From positions 1 to 42,025 of the forward strand of contig CAKOXR010000005.1 in NCBI GenBank assembly GCA_934130215.1: DNA of 42,025 bases, read 5' to 3'. Position numbers and translations under genes: made by a program. The stretch is from an uncultured Bacilli bacterium. GTDB taxonomy: Bacteria; Bacillota_I; Bacilli_A; RF39; UBA660. Below are positions 1-8,732 of the stretch, piece after piece. Every line of letters starts with the position of its first letter. The stretch's first letter is position 1. The notes under the pieces are model-generated. The model was given only the letters and a program-made list of their open reading frames with translations, searched no databases and was not told the origin of the DNA.

Positions 1-91
1 CATTTAGATGTCCTTTTTTGTTAGTTTTGACTTTAATTGACTATTTTTGTGGAAATATATACATTTTTAAGAAAAAAATGCTAAAAAAATG

Positions 92-120
92 TTGAAAAAA
101 AATATTTGTAGTGCTATAAT
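92..120 (+). promoter_or_regulatory. Promoter of rpsU-yqeY
   Basis: TTGAAA (92-97) and TATAAT (115-120) are separated by 17 bases, close to the sigma-A consensus. The rpsU start lies 33 bases downstream of the -10 box behind a strong GGAGG. Nothing gene-like is visible in 1-91. Confidence 0.65.
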
Positions 121-152
121 ACAACTAGAAAAAGGGGAGAGGAGGGATTAGA

Positions 153-344
153 ATGACAAAAGTTATAGTTAGAAATGGTAATGTTGATTCAGCTTTACGA
201 ACTTTTAAACAAAAGACTGTTAAAGAGGGCCTCCTAAAAGAAGTTAGAAAAAAAGAAAGTTATATGAAACCTGGCGAAAAGCGAAGGGAAGCAAAAAAAG
301 AAGCTATTAAAAATAGTCGTCGTAGAGAAAGAAGTAGGGGCTAG
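153..344 (+). CDS. rpsU: 30S ribosomal protein bS21
   Basis: This is the small, very basic bS21 protein of the 30S subunit, 63 residues long, which is within the family's usual length. The N-terminal segment VIVRNGNVDSALRTFK and the lysine/arginine-rich tail that ends RRRERSRG are typical. bS21 sits near the anti-Shine-Dalgarno end of 16S rRNA and helps translation initiation. The start ATG follows GGAGG by seven bases. yqeY follows 31 bases later with no terminator between them, and this rpsU-yqeY order is common in Firmicutes, so the two are probably co-transcribed from the promoter at 92-120. Confidence 0.97.
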   Translation: MTKVIVRNGNVDSALRTFKQKTVKEGLLKEVRKKESYMKPGEKRREAKKEAIKNSRRRERSRG

Positions 345-375
345 TTAGCTCCTTTTATTTTAGAAAGGAATATTT

Positions 376-813
376 ATGAAAGAAAAAATATTAGAAGATT
401 TAAAAAATGCTATGAAAAATCAGGAAAAGGAAGTTTTATCTACTATTAGACTTTTAAAAGGTGCTATTCAAATGGAAGAAATTAATAAAAAATGTGAACT
501 TTCTGATGATGATATAATTAGTATTGTTAGTAAACAGATAAAAACTAGAAAAGAATCAATTAATGAATTTATAAAAGCTGGTAGAGAAGATTTAGCAAAT
601 AAAACTGAAAATGAAATTAAAATTCTTGAAAAATATATGCCAGAACAATTAGATATATCTGATGTTAATAAAATAATTGATGATGCTTTTGATAATATAA
701 AACCAACAAGTATGAAAGATATGAAAGATATAATGGCTTATGTTACACCTTTATTAAAAGGTAAAACTGATATGGGATATGTAAGTAAAACAATTAAAGA
801 AAAATTAAGCTAA
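376..813 (+). CDS. yqeY: GatB/YqeY domain protein
   Basis: A 145-residue stand-alone YqeY protein. The family resembles the C-terminal tRNA-binding domain of the amidotransferase subunit GatB, but occurs alone next to rpsU in many Firmicutes; its cellular role is unsettled. Family features visible here are the N-terminal helix with LSTIRLLKGAIQMEE, the basic segment KQIKTRKESINEFIKAGREDL, the EKYMPEQL motif and the C-terminal GKTDMGYVSKTIKEKL. Length is normal. It has an AGAAAGGA-type ribosome binding site and lies 31 bases after rpsU. Confidence 0.93.
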   Translation: MKEKILEDLKNAMKNQEKEVLSTIRLLKGAIQMEEINKKCELSDDDIISIVSKQIKTRKESINEFIKAGREDLANKTENEIKILEKYMPEQLDISDVNKIIDDAFDNIKPTSMKDMKDIMAYVTPLLKGKTDMGYVSKTIKEKLS

Positions 814-821
814 AATCTAAT

Positions 822-851
822 TTGACATTTATATAATAATTGTGCTATCAT
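822..851 (+). promoter_or_regulatory. Promoter of the HD-domain gene
   Basis: TTGACA at 822-827 is followed after 18 bases by TATCAT at 846-851. The HD-domain gene starts 36 bases further on, so it is probably its own transcription unit. Confidence 0.5.
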
Positions 852-886
852 TATTATGTCCTTGGGACAATAAAGGTGGTTAATGA

Positions 887-1390
887 ATGAATCATATATT
901 AGATGATAAAGAATACTATGATATAGTATCCGATATTATAAATAATGATGAATTTGATAAAATAAAAGAAATTGAACATCATGGTATTACTAGATATGAG
1001 CATAGTTTAAAAGTATCTTATAGATCTTATAAAATTGCAAAATTTTTAAAATTAAATGCTTATGAAACAGCAAGAGCTGGTTTATTACATGATTTCTTTA
1101 TAAATTCAAATGATCAAAGTAAAATTGATAAATGTATATCTACATTTACTCATCCTTATAAAGTTATTAAAACAGTTAGTAATAACTTTAATGTAAGCGA
1201 TAGAGAACTTGATATTATAAAAACTCATATGTTCCCTGTTAATTTATCAATCCCAAAATATGCTGAAAGTTGGGTTGTTAACATAGTTGATAAATTTATA
1301 GGGGGATATGAATTTTCATTAAAATTTGGTAATAAATTTGATTATGCTCTTAATTTAGCAATTGTATTATTTATCAATATTATGAAATAA
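887..1390 (+). CDS. HD-domain phosphohydrolase
   Basis: A 167-residue protein of the HD metal-dependent phosphohydrolase superfamily. The metal ligands are visible in order: H near residue 34 (YEHSLKVSY), the HD doublet in GLLHDFF near residue 66, and a later H in FTHPYKV plus IIKTHMFP. This spacing resembles the short HD proteins annotated as HDIG or YkuD-neighbour hydrolases in Firmicutes. The substrate cannot be read from the sequence; nucleotides or cyclic nucleotides are usual for the superfamily. It ends in a short terminator that overlaps its stop codon, directly before tRNA-Arg. Confidence 0.8.
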   Translation: MNHILDDKEYYDIVSDIINNDEFDKIKEIEHHGITRYEHSLKVSYRSYKIAKFLKLNAYETARAGLLHDFFINSNDQSKIDKCISTFTHPYKVIKTVSNNFNVSDRELDIIKTHMFPVNLSIPKYAESWVVNIVDKFIGGYEFSLKFGNKFDYALNLAIVLFINIMK

Positions 1391-1412
1391 CTATAGAAAT
1401 ATAGTTATTTTT
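1389..1412 (+). terminator. Terminator after the HD gene
   Basis: AACTATA (1389-1395) pairs with TATAGTT (1400-1406) around a 4-base loop, followed by a short T-run. The hairpin begins inside the stop codon region and its T-run runs straight into the tRNA promoter. Confidence 0.6.
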
Positions 1413-1431
1413 GTGTTATAATTTATTTGTT

Positions 1432-1508
1432 GTCTCCGTAGCTCAGTAGGATAGAGCGACTCCCTCCTAAGGAGTAGGTCGCTGGTTCGATTCCAGTCGG
1501 AGACACCA
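1432..1508 (+). tRNA. tRNA-Arg (anticodon CCT)
   Basis: A 77-base cloverleaf with encoded CCA. The acceptor stem is GTCTCCG (1432-1438) with CGGAGAC (1498-1504). The anticodon stem ACTCC/GGAGT encloses the loop CTCCTAA, which gives anticodon CCT and reads AGG. The T-arm contains GGTTCGATTCC. An extended -10 promoter (TGT-TATAAT, box at 1417-1422) ends ten bases upstream and overlaps the T-run of the preceding terminator. Confidence 0.95.
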
Positions 1509-1616
1509 TTTATATAAAATATTATATATTGGATTTTATTATAAATTTATTTAAATTTTTTTATATTTATGTTATACTATATATAGTAAATAATATTTAT
1601 AATATGAAGGAGAATT

Positions 1617-2816
1617 ATGAAAAAGAAAGTTGTTATTTTAAGTATTTATTTAGTTTTAATATTAACAGTATTTGGATTTATAATATATCCAAGTTGTAAA
1701 AAATTAAATAAATTTAATAAAATTAAAGATATTACATATGAAGAAAAAATTGATTTAATTAATGAACTAGAAAATAAGTATATAAAAGATGAAAATGAAA
1801 TAAAAGAAAAATATTCGGATGAAAATAATAAAATAAAAGAAAATTATGAACCAAAATATGATGAACTTGAAAAAAAATATGTAGAATTAAAAAAAGAAAC
1901 AAAAAATAAATATGATCTTAAAGAACAAGAATTAACAAAAAAAATAAATAGTAAAAGAGTTGAAGCAAATAAAGAATTTTTTCGTTCTGGTTTATCAAAT
2001 AAATATTATACATTATCAGAGGAAATAAATAAACTAACTCGAGAAAAAACTGATTTAAGTTTTGAATGTGATGATGAAATAAGAAAATTAGAGGGAACTA
2101 AAAGTTTAGAAATTATAGAATTAAATAAACAAAAAAATGAAGAAATAAATAAAAACAAAGAAAAAGAAAATAATGAATTAAATATTGTTTTAAATAGTAA
2201 ACAAAATGAAATTGATAAAATTAATTCTAGAAATAGTACTAATAAATTAAATAAAATTAAAACAATTATTTTTATAATAATTGGAATAATAATCATATTA
2301 ATACCATTAGGGTATATTATGATAGTATTTAATAAATTAACAAAATTATATAATAATGTTAAAGAAAAATGGAGTACTGTTAATGTTTATTTAAAACAAA
2401 GAACAGATTTAATTCCAAATATTGTTGAAACAGTAAAAGGTGTATCAGGACATGAAAAAGAAACATTAACAGATGTTATAAATGCTAGAAATAAAGTTCT
2501 AAAATCTGAAAATATAAATGAAGAAATAATAGAAAATGAAAAATTAAGTAAAAATTTAGATAATTTATTTGTTTTAATTGAATCTTATCCAGAATTAAAA
2601 GCAAATACTAATTTTATAAATTTACAAAATAATTTAAAAGAAATTGAAAACAAAATTGCTTTTTCAAGAACAAATTATAATAAAGCTGTATTAAAATATA
2701 AAAACAAATTAGAAATGTTTCCATCTAATTTAATAGGTCAATTATTTAATTTTAAACCAGAATTATTTTTTGAAATTGAAAAAGATGAAAAAGAAAATGT
2801 AAAAATAAAATTTTAG
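1617..2816 (+). CDS. LemA-domain membrane protein with N-terminal coiled coil
   Basis: A 399-residue protein whose C-terminal part (about 240-399) is LemA-like: YNNVKEKWSTVNVYLKQRTD is followed by LIPNIVETVKG and GHEKETLTDVINAR, the family core. Ordinary LemA proteins are about 185 residues with one N-terminal membrane helix. Here that unit is preceded by a first membrane segment (about 5-27) and a long, charged, heptad-like region (about 45-205) rich in E, K and N that should form a coiled coil, then the usual LemA membrane helix (about 214-236). The coiled coil would lie outside or inside the cell as a loop anchored at both ends. LemA function is unknown. An extended -10 (TGT-TATACT, box at 1573-1578) and AAGGAG precede it; a strong terminator follows. 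Confidence 0.8.
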   Translation: MKKKVVILSIYLVLILTVFGFIIYPSCKKLNKFNKIKDITYEEKIDLINELENKYIKDENEIKEKYSDENNKIKENYEPKYDELEKKYVELKKETKNKYDLKEQELTKKINSKRVEANKEFFRSGLSNKYYTLSEEINKLTREKTDLSFECDDEIRKLEGTKSLEIIELNKQKNEEINKNKEKENNELNIVLNSKQNEIDKINSRNSTNKLNKIKTIIFIIIGIIIILIPLGYIMIVFNKLTKLYNNVKEKWSTVNVYLKQRTDLIPNIVETVKGVSGHEKETLTDVINARNKVLKSENINEEIIENEKLSKNLDNLFVLIESYPELKANTNFINLQNNLKEIENKIAFSRTNYNKAVLKYKNKLEMFPSNLIGQLFNFKPELFFEIEKDEKENVKIKF

Positions 2817-2818
2817 TT

Positions 2819-2849
2819 AAATCTTTCAAAAGAAAGATTTTTCTTTTTT
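2819..2849 (+). terminator. Terminator after the LemA-domain gene
   Basis: AAATCTTTC (2819-2827) pairs perfectly with GAAAGATTT (2832-2840) over a 4-base loop, followed by TTCTTTTTT. Confidence 0.85.
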
Positions 2850-2852
2850 AAT

Positions 2853-2881
2853 TTGACATAAATATATGGTTATGATATTAT
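2853..2881 (+). promoter_or_regulatory. Promoter of ackA
   Basis: TTGACA (2853-2858) and TATTAT (2876-2881) with a 17-base spacer. The acetate kinase start is 27 bases downstream behind AGGGGGA. Confidence 0.65.
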
Positions 2882-2907
2882 TTGGTTGTTATGTTTAGGG
2901 GGAAATT

Positions 2908-4140
2908 ATGAAAGAAAAAATACTAATAGTAAATGCAGGAAGTTCATCTTTAAAATTTTCAATTTATGAGATGCCTGGAAAAAAAGAATTAATAAATGGA
3001 ATTGTTGAAAAAATTGGACTTGAAGATTCCTTTTGTAGTTTAAAATTTAATGATCAAAAATTAACACATAAACATTTTGTTAAAGATCATATGGAAGCTA
3101 CAAAATTGATGTTAAATGAGTTATTAGAAAGCAAAGTAATAAATGATTTAAATGAAATTAAAAATGTAGGTCATCGTATATTACATGGTGGAGAATTTTA
3201 TTCATCTTCAGTTATCATTGATGATGAAGTATTAAAAAATATTCTTGAATTAACTAAACTAGGACCATTACATCATCCAGCTGAATTATCAGTAATATTA
3301 ACATTAAAAGGAGTTATACCAAATATAAATAATGTAGCAGTATTTGATACAGCATTTCATCAAACTATGCCAAAAGAAAATTATTTATATGCTGTACCTT
3401 ATGAATGGTATGAAAATAATGGAGTTAGAAAATATGGTTTCCATGGAACAAGTCATAAATATATAACAGGAGTAATGCAAAATAAGTTAAATAAAAAAGA
3501 TATTAACATTATTAGTTGTCATTTAGGAAACGGTGCATCAATTGCTTGTATTAAAAATGGAATATGTTATGATACAACAATGGGATTAACACCACTTGAT
3601 GGTATAATAATGGGATCTAGATCTGGATCTATTGATCCATCTATAATTCCTTATATGATGACTGAAACTAATAAAACTGTTGAAGAAATTGTAAATGATT
3701 TAAATAAAAAAAGTGGTTTAGTAGGTATTTGTGGTAAAGGTGATTTTAGAGATCTTTTAAATTTAATAGATCAAAATGATGAAAAAGCAAAAATTGCTTT
3801 TACTAAATTTAAAGATTCAGTTGTTAAATATATTGCGGAATATTATGTTGAACTTGATGGTAATGTTGATGCAATCGTATTTACAGCTGGAGTTGGAGAA
3901 AATGTAATTAGTATGAGAAAGTCTATCATAAATAAACTAGCTCGTCCTTTAAGACTTGAACTAGATGAAAAAGAAAATGATAGTATTGCTAAATTTAAAG
4001 ATAAACATGAAGGTAGAATAACTACTAATAAATCAAGTATTCCAGTTTATGTTATTCCAACAAATGAAGAAGTTATGATCTTAAATGATACATATAATTT
4101 AACAAGAGAAAAAAATAAAAAATTAAATTTAGTTAAATAA
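2908..4140 (+). CDS. ackA: Acetate kinase
   Basis: Acetate kinase interconverts acetyl phosphate and ADP with acetate and ATP, giving substrate-level ATP in fermentation. The 410-residue length is normal. Family signatures are all present: LIVNAGSSSLKFSIYE at the N-terminus, the VGHRILHGG motif, VAVFDTAFHQTMP, the KYGFHGTSHKY motif, HLGNGASIACI, the phosphate-binding MGLTPLDGIIMGSRSGSIDP segment, and FTAGVGEN near the C-terminus. No pta is visible next to it. The small gene at 4152 follows after 11 bases with its own GGGGGAT ribosome binding site and is probably in the same transcript. Confidence 0.97.
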   Translation: MKEKILIVNAGSSSLKFSIYEMPGKKELINGIVEKIGLEDSFCSLKFNDQKLTHKHFVKDHMEATKLMLNELLESKVINDLNEIKNVGHRILHGGEFYSSSVIIDDEVLKNILELTKLGPLHHPAELSVILTLKGVIPNINNVAVFDTAFHQTMPKENYLYAVPYEWYENNGVRKYGFHGTSHKYITGVMQNKLNKKDINIISCHLGNGASIACIKNGICYDTTMGLTPLDGIIMGSRSGSIDPSIIPYMMTETNKTVEEIVNDLNKKSGLVGICGKGDFRDLLNLIDQNDEKAKIAFTKFKDSVVKYIAEYYVELDGNVDAIVFTAGVGENVISMRKSIINKLARPLRLELDEKENDSIAKFKDKHEGRITTNKSSIPVYVIPTNEEVMILNDTYNLTREKNKKLNLVK

Positions 4141-4151
4141 GGGGGATAAAA

Positions 4152-4778
4152 ATGGAAAGCGGTTTAAAGGTTAAAAAAAATATTGAAGATATAATATTTG
4201 ATAGTATGGGAGTTAAAATATCTATTAATGATAGATATCATCATAATTCAAGTTATGCAAGTGCTCCTTCTATTATAAAAAATGGTATTTTATCTTTACA
4301 TGATTTACATAGAAATGGAATTGTTAATTTTTCAGATAGTCAATTAAAAATATTTGATGATACCGATTCTCATGTAAATGGTAGTGATCGTGTTTCTCTT
4401 GCTGTTGTTGGGTTAGATGATTTATATAAAGATGAAGTAGAATTTAATCCTTTTAAACCTGCTAATGTAGATTTTATAGTTTCTAGTAATATAAAAGCTA
4501 GTAGAAATTCTACTCATTATGGTAATGAATTTTTATCTTATGGATCTATTAAAAATGATATGTTAAGATCTGTTGATGTTAGAATCTTAGAATATTTAGA
4601 TAGATTATCTAAATTAGAAACAACTAATGTTAATGATTTAATAAATATATATGAATCTTTAAGAAATATCGCAATTGCTTTAAAAGAAAGTAAATTAGAT
4701 ATTCCTTTAAGAGAAATGTCTAAAGGTAATAGTTTAGATATAGATAAAATTATTGAAATGCCTAAATTAGTTAAATAA
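4152..4778 (+). CDS. Protein of unknown function downstream of ackA
   Basis: A 208-residue, apparently cytoplasmic protein I do not recognise with confidence. It has no signal peptide or membrane segment. The middle reads as a compact alpha/beta domain: a histidine-rich stretch RYHHNSSYASAPSIIKNGIL (about 28-47), a VNGSDRVSLAVVGLDDLY strand region, and THYGNEFLSYGSI with a conserved-looking glutamate (about 122-134). The order H...IIKNGIL...NEFL is reminiscent of ADP-ribosyltransferase folds (H and E of the triad), but this is a weak pattern match. A helical tail follows. It probably shares the ackA transcript and ends in a strong terminator. Confidence 0.6.
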   Translation: MESGLKVKKNIEDIIFDSMGVKISINDRYHHNSSYASAPSIIKNGILSLHDLHRNGIVNFSDSQLKIFDDTDSHVNGSDRVSLAVVGLDDLYKDEVEFNPFKPANVDFIVSSNIKASRNSTHYGNEFLSYGSIKNDMLRSVDVRILEYLDRLSKLETTNVNDLINIYESLRNIAIALKESKLDIPLREMSKGNSLDIDKIIEMPKLVK

Positions 4779-4781
4779 TGT

Positions 4782-4805
4782 AAAACTGATTAAATATCAG
4801 TTTTT
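4782..4805 (+). terminator. Terminator of the ackA unit
   Basis: AAAACTGAT (4782-4790) pairs with ATCAGTTTT (4796-4804) over a 5-base loop; the 3' arm merges into the T-run. Confidence 0.8.
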
Positions 4806-4809
4806 ATTA

Positions 4810-4838
4810 TTTACAATAACACCTTATAGTGATATTAT
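4810..4838 (+). promoter_or_regulatory. Promoter of the 383-residue membrane protein
   Basis: TTTACA (4810-4815), 17 bases, TATTAT (4833-4838). The gene starts 42 bases downstream behind AAAGGAG. Confidence 0.5.
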
Positions 4839-4879
4839 TTATATGGTTATTAAAAATTTAAATTAAAGGAGTAAAATAT

Positions 4880-6031
4880 ATGAATATAAAAGGATTTATA
4901 GGAGCTTTAATCGGTTCAATATTATTTAGTTTACCATGGGTTTTATTATATGTATATGGTGGATATATGCTATCATTATTTGCGGCTATTATAGGAACAG
5001 GAGGATTAATATTTTATAAATTATTTGGGGCAAAAGTTTCTAAAAGAACACCAACTATAATATTAATAACTTCATTAATATCTATAACAATAGCAATATT
5101 TGTATTAATTCCATGTTTTCTTTTATTAAAAGAAGGATATGGTTTTGATTTAGAAATGTTTAAAAAATTATATAACTCAAATAATTTTGTAAATGGAATA
5201 ATTAAAGATTATATTATATCAATAATATTTACATTACTTGGAATAAGTGGTATTTTAAGAAATATAAATAATGAAATATATAATATTAATGATAATGAAG
5301 ATATATTAACTAAAAGTTATGAAGAACAAATAAAAATATTAAAAGAAATTTTTATAAAATATAATTCTTTTAATAAAAATAATGCAATACCAAAAAGTGT
5401 TATATTATCTAATTTAAAATATAAAAATAATTTTATATTTTTAAAAAATATGGAAAAAAGAGGTATTATAGTAAATAATTTTAATAAATATTATTTTGAT
5501 GAAGAAGCAATTAATAATGAAAAAAAAGGTAAAAAAAATTATATAAAACAAACAATTAAAGTATTTTTTATTACTTCTTTTATAACTCTTATAGTATTAT
5601 TTGGTTTTATCTTATTAATGCCATCTAATGAAGAATTAAAAGATTATAATTATAAAAATATAACAATTAAATTACCAGAAAATTTAGAAAAACAAAATGA
5701 AACTGATACTTATGAATATTATATAAACTCTGAAATGAGTGTTTTGTTACAACAAATTACATTAGAAAATAACATAACATTAGAAAACTTTGTTAAATAT
5801 TATGAAAATGAACATTCAGAAAAATATGAAATATATGATAAAAAAGAAACTATATATGATGGAATAAAAGGATATAAAATTAAAATGAACGATAATAAAT
5901 ATCATGATATAGTATATATTCAGTATGATAATAATAAAGTTTATTTAATAATATTTGAAAAATATAATGTTAAAGATAATAGTTTTGATAATAAAACAGA
6001 AGAATATATGAAAACAGTTAAATTTAAATAA
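4880..6031 (+). CDS. Multi-pass membrane protein with extracytoplasmic PsbP/DUF1795-like tail
   Basis: A 383-residue protein with four predicted membrane helices in its first 125 residues (starting IGALIGSILFSLPWVLLYVYGGYM), a soluble basic region (about 130-215) whose helical pattern could be a small regulatory or binding domain, a fifth membrane helix (about 227-250), and an outside C-terminal domain of about 130 residues. That tail (KNITIKLPENLEKQ ... YEYYINSEMSVLLQQ ... YDGIKGYKIKM ... EEYMKTVKF) has the alternating strand pattern of PsbP/DcrB-like domains seen in Firmicutes lipoproteins. No function can be assigned. It stands alone between a promoter and a strong terminator. Confidence 0.65.
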   Translation: MNIKGFIGALIGSILFSLPWVLLYVYGGYMLSLFAAIIGTGGLIFYKLFGAKVSKRTPTIILITSLISITIAIFVLIPCFLLLKEGYGFDLEMFKKLYNSNNFVNGIIKDYIISIIFTLLGISGILRNINNEIYNINDNEDILTKSYEEQIKILKEIFIKYNSFNKNNAIPKSVILSNLKYKNNFIFLKNMEKRGIIVNNFNKYYFDEEAINNEKKGKKNYIKQTIKVFFITSFITLIVLFGFILLMPSNEELKDYNYKNITIKLPENLEKQNETDTYEYYINSEMSVLLQQITLENNITLENFVKYYENEHSEKYEIYDKKETIYDGIKGYKIKMNDNKYHDIVYIQYDNNKVYLIIFEKYNVKDNSFDNKTEEYMKTVKFK

Positions 6032-6044
6032 AATGTAAAATAAT

Positions 6045-6064
6045 AAAAGAGCTTTGCTCTTTTT
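6045..6064 (+). terminator. Terminator after the 383-residue membrane protein
   Basis: AAAAGAGC (6045-6052) and GCTCTTTT (6056-6063) form a perfect 8-bp stem with a TTT loop. Confidence 0.8.
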
Positions 6065-6112
6065 GTTTTAAATAAAATAAAATATGATATACTTAATATA
6101 GAGGTATGATTT

Positions 6113-8002
6113 ATGAAATGTAAGAATTTTTTGTTTAATTTTATTTCTATTTTATATTTAGAGTTTTTATTTTCTTTTTTAACAATTGATTTATATAATA
6201 GATCTTCTATTATAAATATATTTTTATTTAGTTTAATAATTTCAACAATAATTACAATTATAAACAATAAAATTGTAAATTATATTATTTATACAATATT
6301 GGGAATTTACTTTAGTTTACAATTTGTATTAAAAAATGTATTTGGATTTTATTTTTCATTAAATTTGTTTAAATTAAGTGACCAAGTATTTAAGTTTGGA
6401 AATCAAACCATAATTTCGATTTTAAAAAATATATATGCAATTGGATTATTTTTTATACCATTAATATTATTAATAATTTATAGAAAAAAATTTATAAAAG
6501 AAACAAAAATACTTAAATATATAATAATTTTAATTGTAAGTATAAATATATTTATATTAAATATAAATTTACAAAAAAATAAAACAAATTCAATATATTA
6601 TTTATATACAAAAGTAAATGATACAACACTTAATAATCAACAATTAGGACTTATAAATGCTGGAATGATAGATATATACAGAAGTATATTTGGATTTAAT
6701 GAAAAACTTGTAAAAATAAAAAGTAATGAAAAAAAAGATGAAATCTTTGAATATAAAGATAATAAAATAAATATTGATTTTCAAAATTTAAAATCTAATA
6801 ATAATGAAATAAATAAATTAAATAATTATTTTGAAAATATAAGTCCAACAAAACAAAATAAATATACAGGAATATTTAAAGGAAAAAATTTAATATATAT
6901 AGTCGCAGAAAGTTTTAATGAAATTGGTGTTAGAGAAGATATAACACCAACATTATATAAATTAGTTAATAGTGGTTTTAAATTTAATAATTTTTATTCA
7001 TCAAATAATTTAAGTACCATTGGTGGTGAATTCCAAGCATTAACAGGATTATATGCTGATTCAAGTATTTTATATACATGGAGAAAGGGAGAAAATTATT
7101 TTCCATATGGACTCGCTAATATATTTAAAAAAGAAGGATATAATACATTTGCTTATCATAATCATTATTATAATTTTCAAGATCGTAATAAATATTTAAA
7201 AGCTTTAGGGTTTGATAATTATAAAGCATGTTATAATGGTTTAGAAACTAAGATAAAATGTAATATATGGCCAGAATATGATACAGAAATGATAAAAGCA
7301 ACAACTAATGATTATATTAATAGCTCTAATCCTTTTATGGTTTATTATATGACTGTTTCAGGACATTTAGCATATAATTTTGGAGGTAATATTGTTGCTA
7401 TTAAAAATAAAAATAAAGTTAGTAATTTACCTTATTCTGATGCTGTTAAAGCTTATTTAGCAACTCAAATTGAATTAAATGATGCTTTAGAAATCTTAAT
7501 TGAAACATTGAAAGAAAATAATAAACTTGATGATACAATAATAGTTTTACTAGCAGATCATTATCCTTATGGTTTAACAGTTAATCATATAAATGAAGTA
7601 TCATCTTATAAAAAAGATGGTATTATTGGAGTTAATGAAAGTAATTTAATTATTTGGAATAATAAAATGAATACTATTAATATAGATAAAGTAGGTATGA
7701 GTATAGATGTTTTACCAACAGTTTATAATTTATTTGGTATTAATTATGATTCTAGATTATTTGCAGGAACAGATATATTATCAACAAGAGAAGGTCTTGC
7801 TATCTTTAATGAAAGATCATGGGTTAGTGATAATGGAAAATATTTTGGATTTAATAATAACTTTGTTAGTAATAAAGAAGTAGATGAAGATTATATAAAA
7901 AATATTAATAATATTATGAATAATAAAATAAGTATAAGCAAACTTATTATAAAAAATAACTATTATGATTATTTAAAAAATAATGGTATTTTTAACAACT
8001 AG
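6113..8002 (+). CDS. LtaS-family polyglycerolphosphate/phosphoglycerol transferase
   Basis: A 629-residue membrane enzyme of the lipoteichoic acid synthase (sulfatase/alkaline phosphatase fold) family, which moves phosphoglycerol from phosphatidylglycerol onto glycolipid or polymer acceptors outside the membrane. Four to five membrane helices occupy about residues 5-150, followed by the extracellular domain. Catalytic landmarks are visible: the metal-binding glutamate in VAESFNE (E266), the nucleophile threonine in STIGGEFQAL (T302), the SGHLAY histidine, and the D482-H483 pair in LADHYPYGL. Length matches LtaS. It could equally be a related glycerophosphotransferase for another surface polymer. 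The start uses AGAGGT. A two-component system begins 49 bases after its stop. Confidence 0.88.
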   Translation: MKCKNFLFNFISILYLEFLFSFLTIDLYNRSSIINIFLFSLIISTIITIINNKIVNYIIYTILGIYFSLQFVLKNVFGFYFSLNLFKLSDQVFKFGNQTIISILKNIYAIGLFFIPLILLIIYRKKFIKETKILKYIIILIVSINIFILNINLQKNKTNSIYYLYTKVNDTTLNNQQLGLINAGMIDIYRSIFGFNEKLVKIKSNEKKDEIFEYKDNKINIDFQNLKSNNNEINKLNNYFENISPTKQNKYTGIFKGKNLIYIVAESFNEIGVREDITPTLYKLVNSGFKFNNFYSSNNLSTIGGEFQALTGLYADSSILYTWRKGENYFPYGLANIFKKEGYNTFAYHNHYYNFQDRNKYLKALGFDNYKACYNGLETKIKCNIWPEYDTEMIKATTNDYINSSNPFMVYYMTVSGHLAYNFGGNIVAIKNKNKVSNLPYSDAVKAYLATQIELNDALEILIETLKENNKLDDTIIVLLADHYPYGLTVNHINEVSSYKKDGIIGVNESNLIIWNNKMNTINIDKVGMSIDVLPTVYNLFGINYDSRLFAGTDILSTREGLAIFNERSWVSDNGKYFGFNNNFVSNKEVDEDYIKNINNIMNNKISISKLIIKNNYYDYLKNNGIFNN

Positions 8003-8003
8003 T

Positions 8004-8032
8004 TTGTTTTTTATAAAAAAATATTATATAAT
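8004..8032 (+). promoter_or_regulatory. Promoter of the two-component system
   Basis: TTGTTT (8004-8009), 17 bases, TATAAT (8027-8032), 19 bases before the response-regulator start. There is no clear hairpin between the LtaS-like gene and this promoter. Confidence 0.5.
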
Positions 8033-8051
8033 ATTTTAAGGAAGTGATAAA

Positions 8052-8732
8052 ATGGCTAATATATTAATTGTTGATGATGATAAAGAAATATCAGGATTGA
8101 TTTTTTTAATTTTAAAAAAAGAAAATATAGATTCAGATATTATTAATAATCCTTTAGAAGTTTTAAAAAAATTAGAAAATAATTATGATTTAATATTATT
8201 AGATATTATGATGCCTGAAATGAGTGGAACGGAACTTTGTTTAAAAATTAGAAATAAAGTAAATGTACCAATTATATTTATTTCTGCTAAATCAGAAATA
8301 ATTGATAAAATGGTTTGTTATGAAATGGGTGGAGATGATTATATTACTAAACCATTTGATAATACAGAGCTTATTTTAAAAATTAAATCTTATTTAAGAC
8401 TTAATAAAAGAAATTTTAATAAAAGTGATAATTTAATTATTTCTGGTGATATTAGTTTAAATAAAGAAAGTTTTGAAGTAAAAAAAGATAAAAAAATAGT
8501 AGAACTTTCTACAAGAGAATTTGAACTTTTAAGATATTTAATGGAAAATGCTGGAATTGCTTTATCTAAAGAACAAATTTTTACTTCTGTTTGGGGTGAT
8601 AATTATGGTGATATTGGTGCTGTTGCAGTTAATATTAAAAGTTTAAGAGATAAAATTGGTGAAAAATATATTGTTACAATATGGGGATATGGTTATAAGT
8701 TTGTAAGGATTGATCCAAATGAAGAATGTTAG
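8052..8732 (+). CDS. OmpR/PhoB-family response regulator
   Basis: A 226-residue DNA-binding response regulator. The receiver domain (1-115) has the acidic pocket ILIVDDDKE, the phospho-acceptor D51 in LLLDIMMPEMSG, the switch region FISAKSE and the lysine motif GGDDYITKPFD. The winged-helix output domain follows (about 125-222) with STREFELLRYLMEN, the recognition helix region VAVNIKSLRDKIGE and the wing IVTIWGYGYKFV. The sensor kinase gene starts inside its last codons, so the pair is translationally coupled. Targets are not evident; the adjacent LtaS-like gene hints at cell-envelope control, which is inference. Confidence 0.93.
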   Translation: MANILIVDDDKEISGLIFLILKKENIDSDIINNPLEVLKKLENNYDLILLDIMMPEMSGTELCLKIRNKVNVPIIFISAKSEIIDKMVCYEMGGDDYITKPFDNTELILKIKSYLRLNKRNFNKSDNLIISGDISLNKESFEVKKDKKIVELSTREFELLRYLMENAGIALSKEQIFTSVWGDNYGDIGAVAVNIKSLRDKIGEKYIVTIWGYGYKFVRIDPNEEC

